Position numbers and translations under genes: made by a program. A DNA stretch of 53,458 nucleotides, taken from contig DASTFB010000076.1 of the NCBI GenBank assembly GCA_035709005.1, positions 1-53,458 of the forward strand. The letters run 5' to 3'. Positions 1 to 8,143 of this stretch are shown here, in pieces. Positions within the stretch are counted from its first letter, which is position 1, and the number at the start of each line of letters is the position of its first letter. Source of the DNA: Candidatus Methylomirabilota bacterium. Its GTDB lineage: Bacteria; Methylomirabilota; Methylomirabilia; Rokubacteriales; CSP1-6. The notes under the pieces are model-generated. The model worked only from the letters and a program-made list of their open reading frames with translations, was not told the DNA's origin and did no database searches.

Positions 1-279
1 GCCACCGCGAAAGCCGGGCCCGGGCTGGGTCCGCGGCGGAGCCTCCCGGTTCACCAGCATCACGCCGTCGACGACACGCACCTTGTGGGAGTGCACGTCG
101 GCGGGGATGGTGAGCTCGGCCAGCTTGCGGGGGCGGGCGGGGTCGCTGACGTCGACGATCGTCGTCCCGTGGGGCGCCTTCATGTGGGCGACGTAGGCCC
201 TCGTGCCGCTGACCACGACCTGACCACCGCCCGGGCAGTCGAGAAAGCCGACGGACCGCAGACCGCGCGCCTGTGCCAT
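1..279 (-). CDS. LVIVD-repeat-like protein, N-terminal part (cut by window edge)
   Basis: The frame starts at an ATG (277-279, read on minus) and runs off the window start, so only the first 93 residues are visible. They include the phrases GGGQVVVSGTRAYVAHM and TTIVDVSDPARPRKLAEL, a beta-rich pattern in which 'variable - AYVA - IVDVSDP - P - LAEL' repeats. This is the hallmark of LVIVD/beta-propeller-like repeat proteins, which are usually of unknown function. There is no signal peptide at the N-terminus. It lies 13 bases downstream of the methyltransferase gene on the same strand and may be the distal gene of the purU operon. The biochemical role cannot be stated from this fragment. Confidence 0.6.
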   Translation of the reverse strand, partial: MAQARGLRSVGFLDCPGGGQVVVSGTRAYVAHMKAPHGTTIVDVSDPARPRKLAELTIPADVHSHKVRVVDGVMLVNREAPPRTQPGPGFRGG

Positions 280-292
280 GTCTCGCTCCTGC

Positions 293-1435
293 TTACCAGA
301 GCTCGCGGGAGGCCAGGCGGGCGCCGGCGGCCAGGCTCGCCAGCTTGGCCCACACGATGTCGGGATCCACGGCGGCCTGGCCCACCCACGTGCCGAATCC
401 ACAGTCCGTACCCGCGATGACGTTGTCACGGCCGACCAGTCGCGCGTAGCGCCCGATGCGCTCGGCGACGAGCTCGGGATGCTCGATGAAATTGGTGGTG
501 GAATCGATGACGCCGGGGATGATGACCTTGCCGGCCGGCAGCTTCACGCGCTCGAAGACTTTCCACTCGTGGCCGTGACGGGGATTGGCGGCCTCGAAGG
601 AGATGCCGTTCGGTCGGGCCGTGAAGACGACGTCGATGATGTCGGCCAGCGGGACGTCGTGGTGGTGCGGGCCTTCGTAGTTGCCCCAGCACAGGTGCAG
701 GCGCGCCTGGTCCGGCGGGACGTTGGCCAGGGCGTGGTTGAGAGCCTCGATGTGCAGGCGGGCCATGCGCCGGAAGTCGTCGAGGGAGAGGGCGGCGAAC
801 TGGATGTGGCGGCCCATGGCCAGGTCCGGGCAGTCGACCTGGAGCACGATCCCGGCCCGGGCCACGGTCTCGTACTCGTGCCGCATGGCCTCGGCGATGG
901 CGAAGAGATAGGTCTCGTGGCTGGGGTAGTGATCGTTGCGGAAGAACAGGGAGACGACCCCCGGCGAGGCGGCGGTGAGGAAGGCCTCGGCGGCCCCGGC
1001 CTGGGCCAGCGCCGCTTTCAGATTGTCGACGTCGACCTGGGCCGCGCTGGCGTCGCGCACGCTGATGGGCCCCGTGCAGGCCGGCGTCTTGCGCCGGGAC
1101 CGGCCGGGATCGCCGAACACACGGCGGGCCATGCCCGGAAAGTCGACCAGATCCTGATACTGCAGGGGCTGGCTGGTGCCGTCGAACCCGTTCAGCCGGT
1201 CCTTGATGTAGGTGGCGTAGCTCGGCTTGCTGAGCTCGCCGTCGTTGACGACGTCGAGGCCGGCCTGGACCTGCTTACCCACCACCTCGGCCACCCCGGC
1301 GCGGACGCGCGCGCCGACCGCCGGGGCGTCGACGGGCACGCCTTCCTCCCTGGCGAACATCATCCGGATCAGGTCGTCCGGGCGGGGGAGGCTGCCCGTG
1401 TGCGTGGTGAGGACGTGTGTCGTGCTGCGTCGCAT
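293..1435 (-). CDS. Cobalamin-independent methionine synthase (MetE C-terminal domain) family protein
   Basis: The 380-residue protein corresponds in length to a stand-alone MetE C-terminal TIM barrel, the family that includes archaeal short MetE proteins and epoxyalkane:coenzyme M transferases. The zinc-ligand set is visible: H247 and C249 in LHLCWGNYEGPHHHD, E281 in GISFEAANP and C345 in AGTDCGFGTW. It therefore very probably uses zinc to activate a thiol for methyl or alkyl transfer. The N-terminal folate-binding half of full MetE is absent, so the methyl donor is unknown. The start ATG is two bases past the end of purU (1-nt spacer after the stop) with no clear SD, which implies translational coupling. 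Pairing with a folate one-carbon enzyme is consistent with one-carbon metabolism, but true methionine synthase activity is uncertain. Confidence 0.85.
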   Translation of the reverse strand: MRRSTTHVLTTHTGSLPRPDDLIRMMFAREEGVPVDAPAVGARVRAGVAEVVGKQVQAGLDVVNDGELSKPSYATYIKDRLNGFDGTSQPLQYQDLVDFPGMARRVFGDPGRSRRKTPACTGPISVRDASAAQVDVDNLKAALAQAGAAEAFLTAASPGVVSLFFRNDHYPSHETYLFAIAEAMRHEYETVARAGIVLQVDCPDLAMGRHIQFAALSLDDFRRMARLHIEALNHALANVPPDQARLHLCWGNYEGPHHHDVPLADIIDVVFTARPNGISFEAANPRHGHEWKVFERVKLPAGKVIIPGVIDSTTNFIEHPELVAERIGRYARLVGRDNVIAGTDCGFGTWVGQAAVDPDIVWAKLASLAAGARLASRELW

Positions 1436-1436
1436 G

Positions 1437-2291
1437 TCAGTCGAACACGACGGTGCGATTGCCGCAGGGCAGGACCCGGCCCTGGAGGTGCAAGTGTACG
1501 GCCCGCGCCAGCACGATGCGCTCGAGGTCCCGGCCTTTGCGCACGAGGTCTTCCACGGTCTCCCGGTGGCTGACCCTGATCGTGTCCTGCTCGATGATGG
1601 GCCCCTCGTCGACGAGTGCGGTCACATAGTGGCTGCTGGCGCCGATGATCTTGACGCCGCGGGCATGGGCCTGCGCGTAGGGCCGGGCGCCGCTGAACGC
1701 GGGCAGGAACGAGTGGTGGATATTGATGATCCGGTTCGGGAACCGGGCGATGAAGTCGGGCGTGAGGATCTGCATGTACCGCGCGAGGACGACGAGGTCC
1801 GCGCGGAGGTCGGCCAGCAGCGCGAGCTCCTGATCCTCTTGCCGCCGTTTGGTCTCGGCCGTGATCGGGAAGACGTGGAAGGGAATCCGGTAGCGCTCGG
1901 CGATGGGTCCGAGATCGGGGTGGTTGCTCACGACAGCCACGACCTCGGTGGACAGCTCCCCGATGGCATGGCGGTGCAGCAGGTCGACCAGACAATGGTC
2001 CAGCCGCGACACGAAGATGGCCGTGCGCAGCGGCCGGTCCGAGAACCGCACCTCCCAGCGCATCTCCAGCTCGTCGGCCAGGCGCGTGAAGGCGCGCGCG
2101 GTCTCGGGCGGCGACAGCCGGAAGCCGTCGAGGTCCCATTCGACCCGGGACAAAAACAATCCCGTCTCGAAGTCGATGTGGTGGTCGGCGTGCAGGATGT
2201 TCCCCTGGTGGCGGAAGATGAACTCGGAGATGCGGTAGACGAGCCCTTTCTGGTCTTTGCCCGTGACGATCAGGGTGGCCGTCTGCCTCAC
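1437..2291 (-). CDS. purU: Formyltetrahydrofolate deformylase
   Basis: The 284-residue protein has the two-domain PurU layout: an N-terminal ACT domain (about residues 5-85, beginning with TATLIVTGKDQKGLVYRISE) and a C-terminal formyl-transferase fold. Catalytic residues are visible: N190 and H192 in NIHHSFLPAF, and D228 in ALVDEGPIIEQD. It hydrolyses 10-formyl-THF to THF and formate in the cytosol, balancing the C1-folate pool. The start is a GTG with no nearby SD; a TTATAG hexamer ends 9 nt upstream, so the mRNA may be leaderless. It is the first gene of a minus-strand operon with the MetE-like protein and is divergent from the NIPSNAP gene. Confidence 0.93.
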   Translation of the reverse strand: MRQTATLIVTGKDQKGLVYRISEFIFRHQGNILHADHHIDFETGLFLSRVEWDLDGFRLSPPETARAFTRLADELEMRWEVRFSDRPLRTAIFVSRLDHCLVDLLHRHAIGELSTEVVAVVSNHPDLGPIAERYRIPFHVFPITAETKRRQEDQELALLADLRADLVVLARYMQILTPDFIARFPNRIINIHHSFLPAFSGARPYAQAHARGVKIIGASSHYVTALVDEGPIIEQDTIRVSHRETVEDLVRKGRDLERIVLARAVHLHLQGRVLPCGNRTVVFD

Positions 2292-2322
2292 GTCGTCGCT
2301 CTATAACACAGATCCTTCCTCC

Positions 2323-2351
2323 TTGCGATCCCGGAACCGGCTCGGTATAGT
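2323..2351 (+). promoter_or_regulatory. Sigma-70-like promoter for the NIPSNAP gene
   Basis: TTGCGA (2323-2328) and TATAGT (2346-2351) are separated by exactly 17 bases in an otherwise GC-rich 138-base divergent intergenic region. The predicted start of transcription is near 2358, which leaves a leader of about 70 bases before the GTG at 2430. Confidence 0.5.
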
Positions 2352-2429
2352 CTCGCCCACTCGAGTCGCGTGTCTTTCGCCGGGGCGCCTGCCGCTCATC
2401 CGCCCCAATGCACGGAAAGGAGCGCACCA

Positions 2430-3047
2430 GTGATCTACGAGATCCGCACCTATCGCATCGCCCCCGGGAGCCTGGCCGAAGTGGAGAAGCGGTTCGGCGA
2501 AGCCTACGAGTACCGCAAGAAGTACTCGGAGCTCACCGCCTTTCTGCACACCGAGATCGGGCCGCTCAACGAGATCGTGCACATCTGGGGGTACCAGGAC
2601 CTGGCCGAGCGCGCGCGCATCCGGGCCGAGGCGGCCAAGGACGCGAACTGGCCGCCCAAGATCGGTGAGTTCATCCGCGAGATGCGCTCGGAGATCGTGG
2701 CGCCCTTCGCGTTCCTGCCTCCGGTGCGTCCCGGCAAGGTCGGCCCGATCTTCGAGCTCCGCTACTACACCCTCAAGCCCGGCACGCTGCCCGATCTGGC
2801 CAAGGGCTGGGAGGCCAAGATCCCGGAGCGCACGAAGCTGTCGCCCCTGGTGCTGGCCGGCCCGGTGGAGTTCGGCAAGGCCAACGGCTTCATCCACATC
2901 TGGGCGTACGCCGGCCTCGATCAGCGGGCCAAGGTCCGCGACGAGGCGCGGGCCAAGGGCGTGTGGCCGCCGCCGGGCGGCGGCGACCGGCTGCTCACGC
3001 AGGAGAACAAGGTCCTGCTTCCCGCGGCGTTCTCCCCGCTGCAGTAA
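2430..3047 (+). CDS. NIPSNAP family protein, two tandem domains
   Basis: From the GTG at 2430 the product is 205 residues. That start is chosen because a GGAAAGGAG Shine-Dalgarno sits about 7 bases upstream and the protein begins directly with the family signature MIYEIRTYRI. Two ferredoxin-like alpha/beta barrel (NIPSNAP) modules are visible: residues 1-100 (EIRTYRIAPGSL ... IVHIWGYQDL) and 108-205 (FELRYYTLKPGTL ... FIHIWAYAGL). Family members bind hydrophobic ligands, and a few bacterial ones neighbour catabolic enzymes; no reaction is established. No catalytic residues can be assigned. It is a single-gene unit, ending 12 bases before a strong hairpin. Confidence 0.85.
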   Translation: MIYEIRTYRIAPGSLAEVEKRFGEAYEYRKKYSELTAFLHTEIGPLNEIVHIWGYQDLAERARIRAEAAKDANWPPKIGEFIREMRSEIVAPFAFLPPVRPGKVGPIFELRYYTLKPGTLPDLAKGWEAKIPERTKLSPLVLAGPVEFGKANGFIHIWAYAGLDQRAKVRDEARAKGVWPPPGGGDRLLTQENKVLLPAAFSPLQ

Positions 3048-3059
3048 CGTCGCCTCGTT

Positions 3060-3093
3060 GCCAGGCGCCGGCCGCATCGGGCCGGCGCCTGGC
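3060..3093. terminator. Strong hairpin between convergent genes (likely bidirectional terminator)
   Basis: A perfect 14-bp inverted repeat (3060-3073 with 3080-3093) flanks a 6-base loop (3074-3079). It lies exactly in the 50-base gap between the convergent NIPSNAP and VOC genes. No U-tract follows on either strand, so the termination role is inferred from position and stem strength. Confidence 0.55.
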
Positions 3094-3097
3094 GCGC

Positions 3098-4141
3098 TCA
3101 CCCCAGCGGTCCCTGGAATACCTGATCCACGTAGGTGTCGGAGAGCGGCTCCAGGGTCTGGGGCCATACCGCCGTGACGGCGCGCCGCTGGCCGGGCGTG
3201 CGGACCCGTCCGTCCCAGCCCACCTGCTCCATGTAGTAATAGAGCTGGAGGCAGTGTCCGTCGGGATCCACGGCGAACGCCGCGTAGTCGATGCCGGGAT
3301 ACAGCTCGGGCGGGATCGCGTCGATGAAAGTCACCCCCTGCGACTTCAGGAAGGCGACCGCCTCGCGCAGCTGCGTGTAGCTGCCCACCTCGATGCCGAA
3401 GGACATGCACGTCGTGTGCTCGGCGAGCCCGAGCCGGGCCCGGAGCTCCTTGGGAAAAAGCCCCAGGCTGTGGTGCTCGGCGCCGCAGCGGAGGAACACG
3501 CAGCGCGCCCCGCCGTAGCTCGTCGCCTCGGTGGTCACGAACCCCAGGCGCTCGGTGTAGAAGCGCTCGGCGCGCTCGACGTCGCTCACGAAGAGCCCGA
3601 CCGGACCGGTCTTCGTGATCTTGAAGGGCCGGGGCAGCCACACGCCTTCCACGTCGTAGGTCTCGGGCAGCGCCTCGCGCGAGCGGTGGCCGGAGAAGAT
3701 GTCCAGCCCCTTGTCCAGAGCCTCGGCGACCTCAGAACTCTCCGACATCTGGGGCAGCGACGGGCTCTCGCGAAAGCCGCGATAGTACATGGCCACCGGC
3801 TTGCTCATCTGCTGCCAGCCGATCTGCTCGATGCCGTAATAGAGCTCGCTGGTGTGGCCGTCGCGATCGTACACGTAGACGTGCCAGTTCGATCCCGGCA
3901 TGTCGCGGCCGGCGCGCTGGATGGGGATAGCGGCGTCCTGGAAGTAGGCGTGGGCGTCCACGATCTCCTTCAGGCTGCCGCACTGCCAGGTGATCTGGTT
4001 GATGGTCACGTCGGGTCCGAACCGCCGCCGGTCCGGGCGGTGGGCCAGGACTTTCCGGTTGAAGATCACGAAGGCGTGATGATCCGTCCCGTGGCGCGTG
4101 AAGTAGCCGCAGGTATCGCCGAGGTCGGTGTCCTTGGGCAC
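3098..4141 (-). CDS. VOC family extradiol-dioxygenase-like protein, body of a broken gene
   Basis: This 347-residue frame holds most of a two-module vicinal-oxygen-chelate protein. Module 1 is incomplete (TCGYFTRHGTDHHAF ... DGHTSELYYGIEQ); module 2 is complete (PRPFKITKTGPVGLFVSD ... DPDGHCLQLYYYMEQ). The HH and E of a metal site are visible in module 1, but the segment that should supply the first beta strand and helix is gone. The apparent GTG start at 4141 is not credible: the true ATG with its SD lies at 4205 in another frame (see next entry). By family, it would cleave catechol-type rings or act on related substrates. It is the last gene after the peptide-transporter operon, so it may be cotranscribed with it. 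As it stands the product is probably non-functional unless the break is a sequencing or assembly error. Confidence 0.75.
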   Translation of the reverse strand: MPKDTDLGDTCGYFTRHGTDHHAFVIFNRKVLAHRPDRRRFGPDVTINQITWQCGSLKEIVDAHAYFQDAAIPIQRAGRDMPGSNWHVYVYDRDGHTSELYYGIEQIGWQQMSKPVAMYYRGFRESPSLPQMSESSEVAEALDKGLDIFSGHRSREALPETYDVEGVWLPRPFKITKTGPVGLFVSDVERAERFYTERLGFVTTEATSYGGARCVFLRCGAEHHSLGLFPKELRARLGLAEHTTCMSFGIEVGSYTQLREAVAFLKSQGVTFIDAIPPELYPGIDYAAFAVDPDGHCLQLYYYMEQVGWDGRVRTPGQRRAVTAVWPQTLEPLSDTYVDQVFQGPLG

Positions 4142-4205
4142 CCAGGATCTTGAACGGCCGCGGCAGCAGCACGCCGCCCACCCTGTAGCGTCTCACGCTC
4201 GCCAT
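4142..4205 (-). pseudogene. Detached 5' end of the VOC gene (start codon and first ~21 codons)
   Basis: An ATG at 4203-4205 follows a consensus GAGGAGG ribosome site and encodes MASVRRYRVGGVLLPRPFKI, then loses the frame at about 4142. The phrase LLPRPFKIL repeats the WLPRPFKIT that opens module 2 of the same protein. This shows that it is the real N-terminus of module 1. By comparison with module 2, about 27-36 residues are missing at the junction and the frame shifts by one. Confidence 0.75.
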
Positions 4206-4240
4206 GGTGGCTTCCTCCTCGGTGGTGACCGCCCCGAGCG

Positions 4241-5206
4241 TCAGTAGAGATGACAGGCGACCTGATGCCCGGGGCTCTGCTCGACCAACTCGGGCTCCTC
4301 CTCCGAGCAGCGCGGCATGACGAAGGGACAGCGCGGGTGGAAGTGGCAGCCGCGCGGCGGGTTGAGGGCGCTGGGCACCTCTCCGCTGAGCACGATCTCG
4401 TCCTTGCGCTCGTCCGGATGGGACGGCAGGGACGCGGCGAAGAGCGCCTGGGTGTAGGGGTGCAGCGGCCTGGCGCAAAGCTCCAGGCTGTCCGCAACCT
4501 CGACGAGCTTGCCCAGGTACATCACCGCCGTCTGCTGGCTGAGATGGGACACCGCGGCCAGGTCGTGGGCGATGAAGAGATAGCTCACCCCCAGCCGCGC
4601 TTGGACGTCCTCCAGGAGGCCGATGATGTGCGCCCGGATGGACACGTCCAGAGCCGACACGGGCTCGTCGAGCACGATCAACCGCGCGTTCGTGGACAGG
4701 GCGCGGGCGATGGCCAGCCGCTGCCGCTGCCCGCCGCTGAACTCGTGGGGGAAGAGCCGGGCCGCATCGGGTCGGAGACCGACCATGGCCAGCAGCTCCT
4801 GCACCCGGGCCTGCACCGCGCGCCGGGGGATCGCCTCGTGGGTCTCGATCGGCTCGGCGATGATGCTGCCTACCCGCATGCGAGGGCTGAGCGAGCTGAA
4901 GGGGTCCTGGAACACGACCTGAACCTTGCGCCGGTAGTCCATCCGGGCCCGGGGGTCGAGCGCGGCGATGTTCTTTCCTTCGAACTCGATGGTGCCGGCG
5001 GTCGGCTCCTCGGCGGCCAGCACGAGCTTGGAGGTCGTGGTCTTGCCGCAGCCGGACTCGCCGACGAGCCCCAGGGTCTCCCCGCTGTTGATCGTGAAGC
5101 TGATGCCGTCCACGGCCTTGACCCAGCCCTGCGGCCGCCCGAGCAGCGAGATGCCGACCGGGAAGTGCTTCGTGAGGTCGCGCACCTGCAGCACCGGCTC
5201 ACCCAC
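4241..5206 (-). CDS. Oligopeptide/dipeptide ABC transporter ATP-binding protein (DppF/OppF type)
   Basis: The 321-residue ATPase has Walker [13 protein letters not shown], signature [10 protein letters not shown], Walker [13 protein letters not shown] and the switch His in FIAHDL. The C-terminal oligo/dipeptide-transporter extension contains the usual Cys cluster ([14 protein letters not shown]). It energises uptake together with the partner ATPase immediately upstream. Its ATG overlaps the stop of that gene by 8 bases, indicating translational coupling. It is the fifth gene of the importer operon; substrate cannot be deduced from the ATPase. Confidence 0.93.
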   Translation of the reverse strand: MGEPVLQVRDLTKHFPVGISLLGRPQGWVKAVDGISFTINSGETLGLVGESGCGKTTTSKLVLAAEEPTAGTIEFEGKNIAALDPRARMDYRRKVQVVFQDPFSSLSPRMRVGSIIAEPIETHEAIPRRAVQARVQELLAMVGLRPDAARLFPHEFSGGQRQRLAIARALSTNARLIVLDEPVSALDVSIRAHIIGLLEDVQARLGVSYLFIAHDLAAVSHLSQQTAVMYLGKLVEVADSLELCARPLHPYTQALFAASLPSHPDERKDEIVLSGEVPSALNPPRGCHFHPRCPFVMPRCSEEEPELVEQSPGHQVACHLY

Positions 5207-6188
5207 GAGTGGTCTCCGCCGCGAGCAGCCAGCAGGTGGCGACGGTCCCGTTGCCGGCCACCGAGAACTCCGGAGGCGCTTCGCTGCGGCAGCGATCCAT
5301 GGCCTGCGGGCAGCGGGGATGGAAGGCGCACCCCGGGGGCAGGGCCGACAGGTCGGGAGGCTGGCCGGGAATCGCGTACAGCGGCTCCTTGGTGCCGAGC
5401 TTCGGGATGGAATCCAGCAAGGCGCGGGTGTAGGGGTGTCGCGGGTGGTAGAAGAGCCCTCGCACCGACTGCAGCTCCACGATCCGACCCGCGTACATCA
5501 CGGCGACCTTGTCGCACATCTTGGCCACGATCCCCAGGTTGTGGGTGACGAAGATCAGGGCCACCCCGGTGGCGCGCTGCAGGTCCTTCAATAGGTTCAG
5601 GTACTGGAGCTGAATGGTCACGTCCAGGTTGGTGGTGGGTTCGTCGGCGATGATGAGCTGGGGGACGCCCGCCTGCGCGATGGCGCCGACGATCCGCTGG
5701 CGCATCCCCCCGCTGAGCTGGTGGGGGAAGTTCTTCATCCGCGCCTCCGGCGAGGGGATGCGCACGGCGGTCAGCAGCTCGGCCACCCGCCGGCGCAGGG
5801 TCTGGCCCCGGAGCGCGCGGTGGTAATAAGCGGGCTCGGCCACCTGATCGTAGATGGAGAACAGCGGGTCCAGCGAAGCCATGGGATCCTGCAGGATCGT
5901 GGCGATCCGCCGCCCGCGGATCTCGCGCATCTCCGCCGGACGCTTGGCCAGCAGGTCTTCGCCGTCCAGCTCGATCCGCCCGCGCAGGATCCGGGCCGCC
6001 GAGGGCAGCAGGCGCACGAGCGAATAGCAGGTCGTGGTCTTGCCGCAGCCGGACTCCCCCACCAGGCCCAGGGTCTCCCCCGCCTGCAGCGTGAAGCTGA
6101 TGCCGTCCACAGCCTTTACCACGCGCGTGCCCCGGAACCCGACGTAGTGGGTGTGGAGGTCGGTGACGCGCAGCAGCGGCGGGGACAC
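5199..6188 (-). CDS. Oligopeptide/dipeptide ABC transporter ATP-binding protein (DppD/OppD type)
   Basis: Starting at GTG 6188 the protein is 329 residues and opens with [15 protein letters not shown], the normal beginning of a DppD ATPase. The frame is open far upstream, but that stretch is antisense-like shadow of dppC. Walker [14 protein letters not shown], signature LSGGMRQR, Walker [13 protein letters not shown] and H-loop FVTHNL are present, and the C-terminal [14 protein letters not shown] cluster is typical. The LSGGMRQR signature (M for Q) is the usual DppD variant. It lies 11 bases after dppC and overlaps dppF. Confidence 0.92.
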   Translation of the reverse strand: MSPPLLRVTDLHTHYVGFRGTRVVKAVDGISFTLQAGETLGLVGESGCGKTTTCYSLVRLLPSAARILRGRIELDGEDLLAKRPAEMREIRGRRIATILQDPMASLDPLFSIYDQVAEPAYYHRALRGQTLRRRVAELLTAVRIPSPEARMKNFPHQLSGGMRQRIVGAIAQAGVPQLIIADEPTTNLDVTIQLQYLNLLKDLQRATGVALIFVTHNLGIVAKMCDKVAVMYAGRIVELQSVRGLFYHPRHPYTRALLDSIPKLGTKEPLYAIPGQPPDLSALPPGCAFHPRCPQAMDRCRSEAPPEFSVAGNGTVATCWLLAAETTRG

Positions 6189-6199
6189 GCGATCCGGAC

Positions 6200-7147
6200 C
6201 TACCGGTTGCGCAGTTGCGGGTCCAGGCGCACGCGCAGCCAGTCGCCCAGCATGTTGGCCGACAGCACGAGCATCGTGATGCAGACGCCGGGAAACACCG
6301 CCAACCACCACTTGCCGACCATCAGCATCTCGCGTTCCTGGGCCATCATGAGACCCCACGACGGCTCGGGGGGAGGCACCCCGACGCCCAGGAAGCTGAG
6401 CGAGGCCTCGATGATGACGGCCACCCCGACCTGCAGGCTGAAGAGCACCATGACGGTGTTCATGACGTTGGGCAGCAAGTGTCGGCGAATGATCCTGAGC
6501 CGTTTGACCCCGTTGATCTCGGCCAGCTTCACGAAGTCGCGCTCCCGGAGGCTCAGCACCTCGCCCCGAACTGCGCGCGCGTAGCGGCTCCAGAACACCA
6601 GGGCCAGGATGATGACCACGTTCCACAGGCCGGGACCCCGCACGCTGGACAAGAGAATCGCAAAGACCAGCGAGGGCAGCGTCAGCCAGGCATCGGTGAC
6701 GCGCATGATGATCTGGTCCCACCACTTCCCCATGTACCCGGCGAGCATGCCCAGCAGGGTGCCGATGGCGCCGGCAGCCAGCGTGCCGGTCAGGGCGACG
6801 ACGAGAGAGATCTGGGCGCCGTACATCAGCCGACTCAGCACGTCGCGGCCCAGCGAGTCGGTCCCCAGCGGGGTGGCGAGGTTGCCGGTGCCGGTCCAGA
6901 ACGGCGGGACGTTGTCGATATAGGGACAGCTGGCCGTACCGAACGCCGCCAGGCACTGCGCCTGGGCGGGAGGCACGGGGTCGAGCTTGCTGTGAGGCGC
7001 CAGGACTGGGGCCAGAATCGCCACGCTGGCGAGCAGGCCCAGCACGAGCAGCGGGACGAGCGGCAGCTCGCGGGCCACACCATAGCTCCGCCGGGCGGCC
7101 CGGGAGACCCCACCCAGCGAGGGCGCGCGCGTCAGGATCGTGGCCAT
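6200..7147 (-). CDS. Peptide-type ABC transporter permease (DppC/OppC family)
   Basis: I take the ATG at 7147 (315 residues), because an AGGAGG sits 8 bases upstream; an in-frame GTG at 7156 would overlap that SD. One TM helix near residues 30-48 (PLLVLGLLASVAILAPVLAP) is followed by a periplasmic loop. The DppC landmark LGTDSLGRDVLSRLMYGAQ and the five-helix permease core with the EAA loop (LAEINGVKRLRIIRRHLLPN) come next. The periplasmic insertion around residues 55-90 contains two Cys residues (QCLAAFGTASCPY), a variation sometimes seen in this family. It pairs with the DppB homologue directly upstream to form the inner-membrane channel. Confidence 0.92.
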   Translation of the reverse strand: MATILTRAPSLGGVSRAARRSYGVARELPLVPLLVLGLLASVAILAPVLAPHSKLDPVPPAQAQCLAAFGTASCPYIDNVPPFWTGTGNLATPLGTDSLGRDVLSRLMYGAQISLVVALTGTLAAGAIGTLLGMLAGYMGKWWDQIIMRVTDAWLTLPSLVFAILLSSVRGPGLWNVVIILALVFWSRYARAVRGEVLSLRERDFVKLAEINGVKRLRIIRRHLLPNVMNTVMVLFSLQVGVAVIIEASLSFLGVGVPPPEPSWGLMMAQEREMLMVGKWWLAVFPGVCITMLVLSANMLGDWLRVRLDPQLRNR

Positions 7148-7162
7148 CGCTGACACCTCCTC

Positions 7163-8137
7163 CTAACGCGACAGGCGGATGCGCGGGTCCACGTATCCAT
7201 AGAGCGTGTCGATGACAAAGTTGAGCACCACGATGAATAGCCCGGACATGATCACGACCCCCTGGACCATGGGGAAGTCGCGGTTGCTCAAGCCGTCGTA
7301 CAGCAACTGGCCGACGCCGGGCCAGTTGAAGATAACCTCGACCACGACGGCCACGTTGACCATCACGAGCAGGTTCAGCCCGGCCAGCGTGAGGACGGGG
7401 ATCAGGGAGTTCTTCAGGGCGTGCTTCACCACGACCATGCGCTCGGGCACGCCCTTGAGACGAACGAGCTTGATGTAGTCGCTGCCCAGCACCTCGAGCA
7501 TGGCGGAGCGGGTGATGCGCACCATGGCGCCAGAGAAGTACCAGCCCAGGGCGAAGGCCGGCATGGCCAGATGGGACCAGTCCCGGAACCAGAACGTCAT
7601 CCAGGTGAGCGGGTCGTGCCAGACGAACGCGCTGGGCCCCTTGCCCAGAACGGGGAGCCAGCCTAGCTGGACGCCGAAGACGAGGATCAGGACCAAGCCC
7701 ACGAAGAAGCCCGGGATGGAGAGCCCGAGCAGGGCCACGGCCTTGCCGGCATTGTCCCAGAAGGTGTTCACCTTCAACGCCGACAGCATCCCGAGCGGCA
7801 CCCCCAGTAGCATCGAGATCAGGAATGCTGCGAAGCCCAGTTTGAGCGAGTTGGGCAACCGCTCGAAGTAGATCGTGCTGACGGGCAGGGATTTCTCGAA
7901 GGAGTGGCCGAAATCGCCCGTGAGCAGATTCCCCATGAAGCTCAGGTACTGCGCGTGGAGCGGCTGGTCGAGGCCCCAGTCACGCCGGATCTGGTCCAGG
8001 AACGCCGCATCCGCGCCTACCTCGCCGCGCATCTTGACCGGGTCGCCGGTGAGCCGGACCATCCCGAAGATGATGGTGACCAGCAGCCAGAGCGTGATGA
8101 GGCTATAGACGATCCGGGCCAGGAGATACCGCTTCAT
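7163..8137 (-). CDS. Peptide-type ABC transporter permease (DppB/OppB family)
   Basis: The 324-residue protein begins with the DppB signature MKRYLLARIVYSLITLWLL as first TM helix. It continues with the periplasmic segment FMGNLLTGDFGHSF and five more helices. The EAA loop is KLVRLKGVPERMVVVKHALKN, and it ends with VIDTLYGYVDPRIRLSR, the usual C-terminus. The start codon lies 6 bases past the stop of the binding-protein gene, so the two are coupled. It is the membrane partner of the DppC homologue. Confidence 0.93.
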   Translation of the reverse strand: MKRYLLARIVYSLITLWLLVTIIFGMVRLTGDPVKMRGEVGADAAFLDQIRRDWGLDQPLHAQYLSFMGNLLTGDFGHSFEKSLPVSTIYFERLPNSLKLGFAAFLISMLLGVPLGMLSALKVNTFWDNAGKAVALLGLSIPGFFVGLVLILVFGVQLGWLPVLGKGPSAFVWHDPLTWMTFWFRDWSHLAMPAFALGWYFSGAMVRITRSAMLEVLGSDYIKLVRLKGVPERMVVVKHALKNSLIPVLTLAGLNLLVMVNVAVVVEVIFNWPGVGQLLYDGLSNRDFPMVQGVVIMSGLFIVVLNFVIDTLYGYVDPRIRLSR

Positions 8138-8143
8138 AGGCGC

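Noticed and set aside
5199-6956. Upstream-extended dppD frame of 585 codons
   Set aside because: The first ~256 codons overlap dppC in another frame and lack motif content; GTG 6188 fits the family start.
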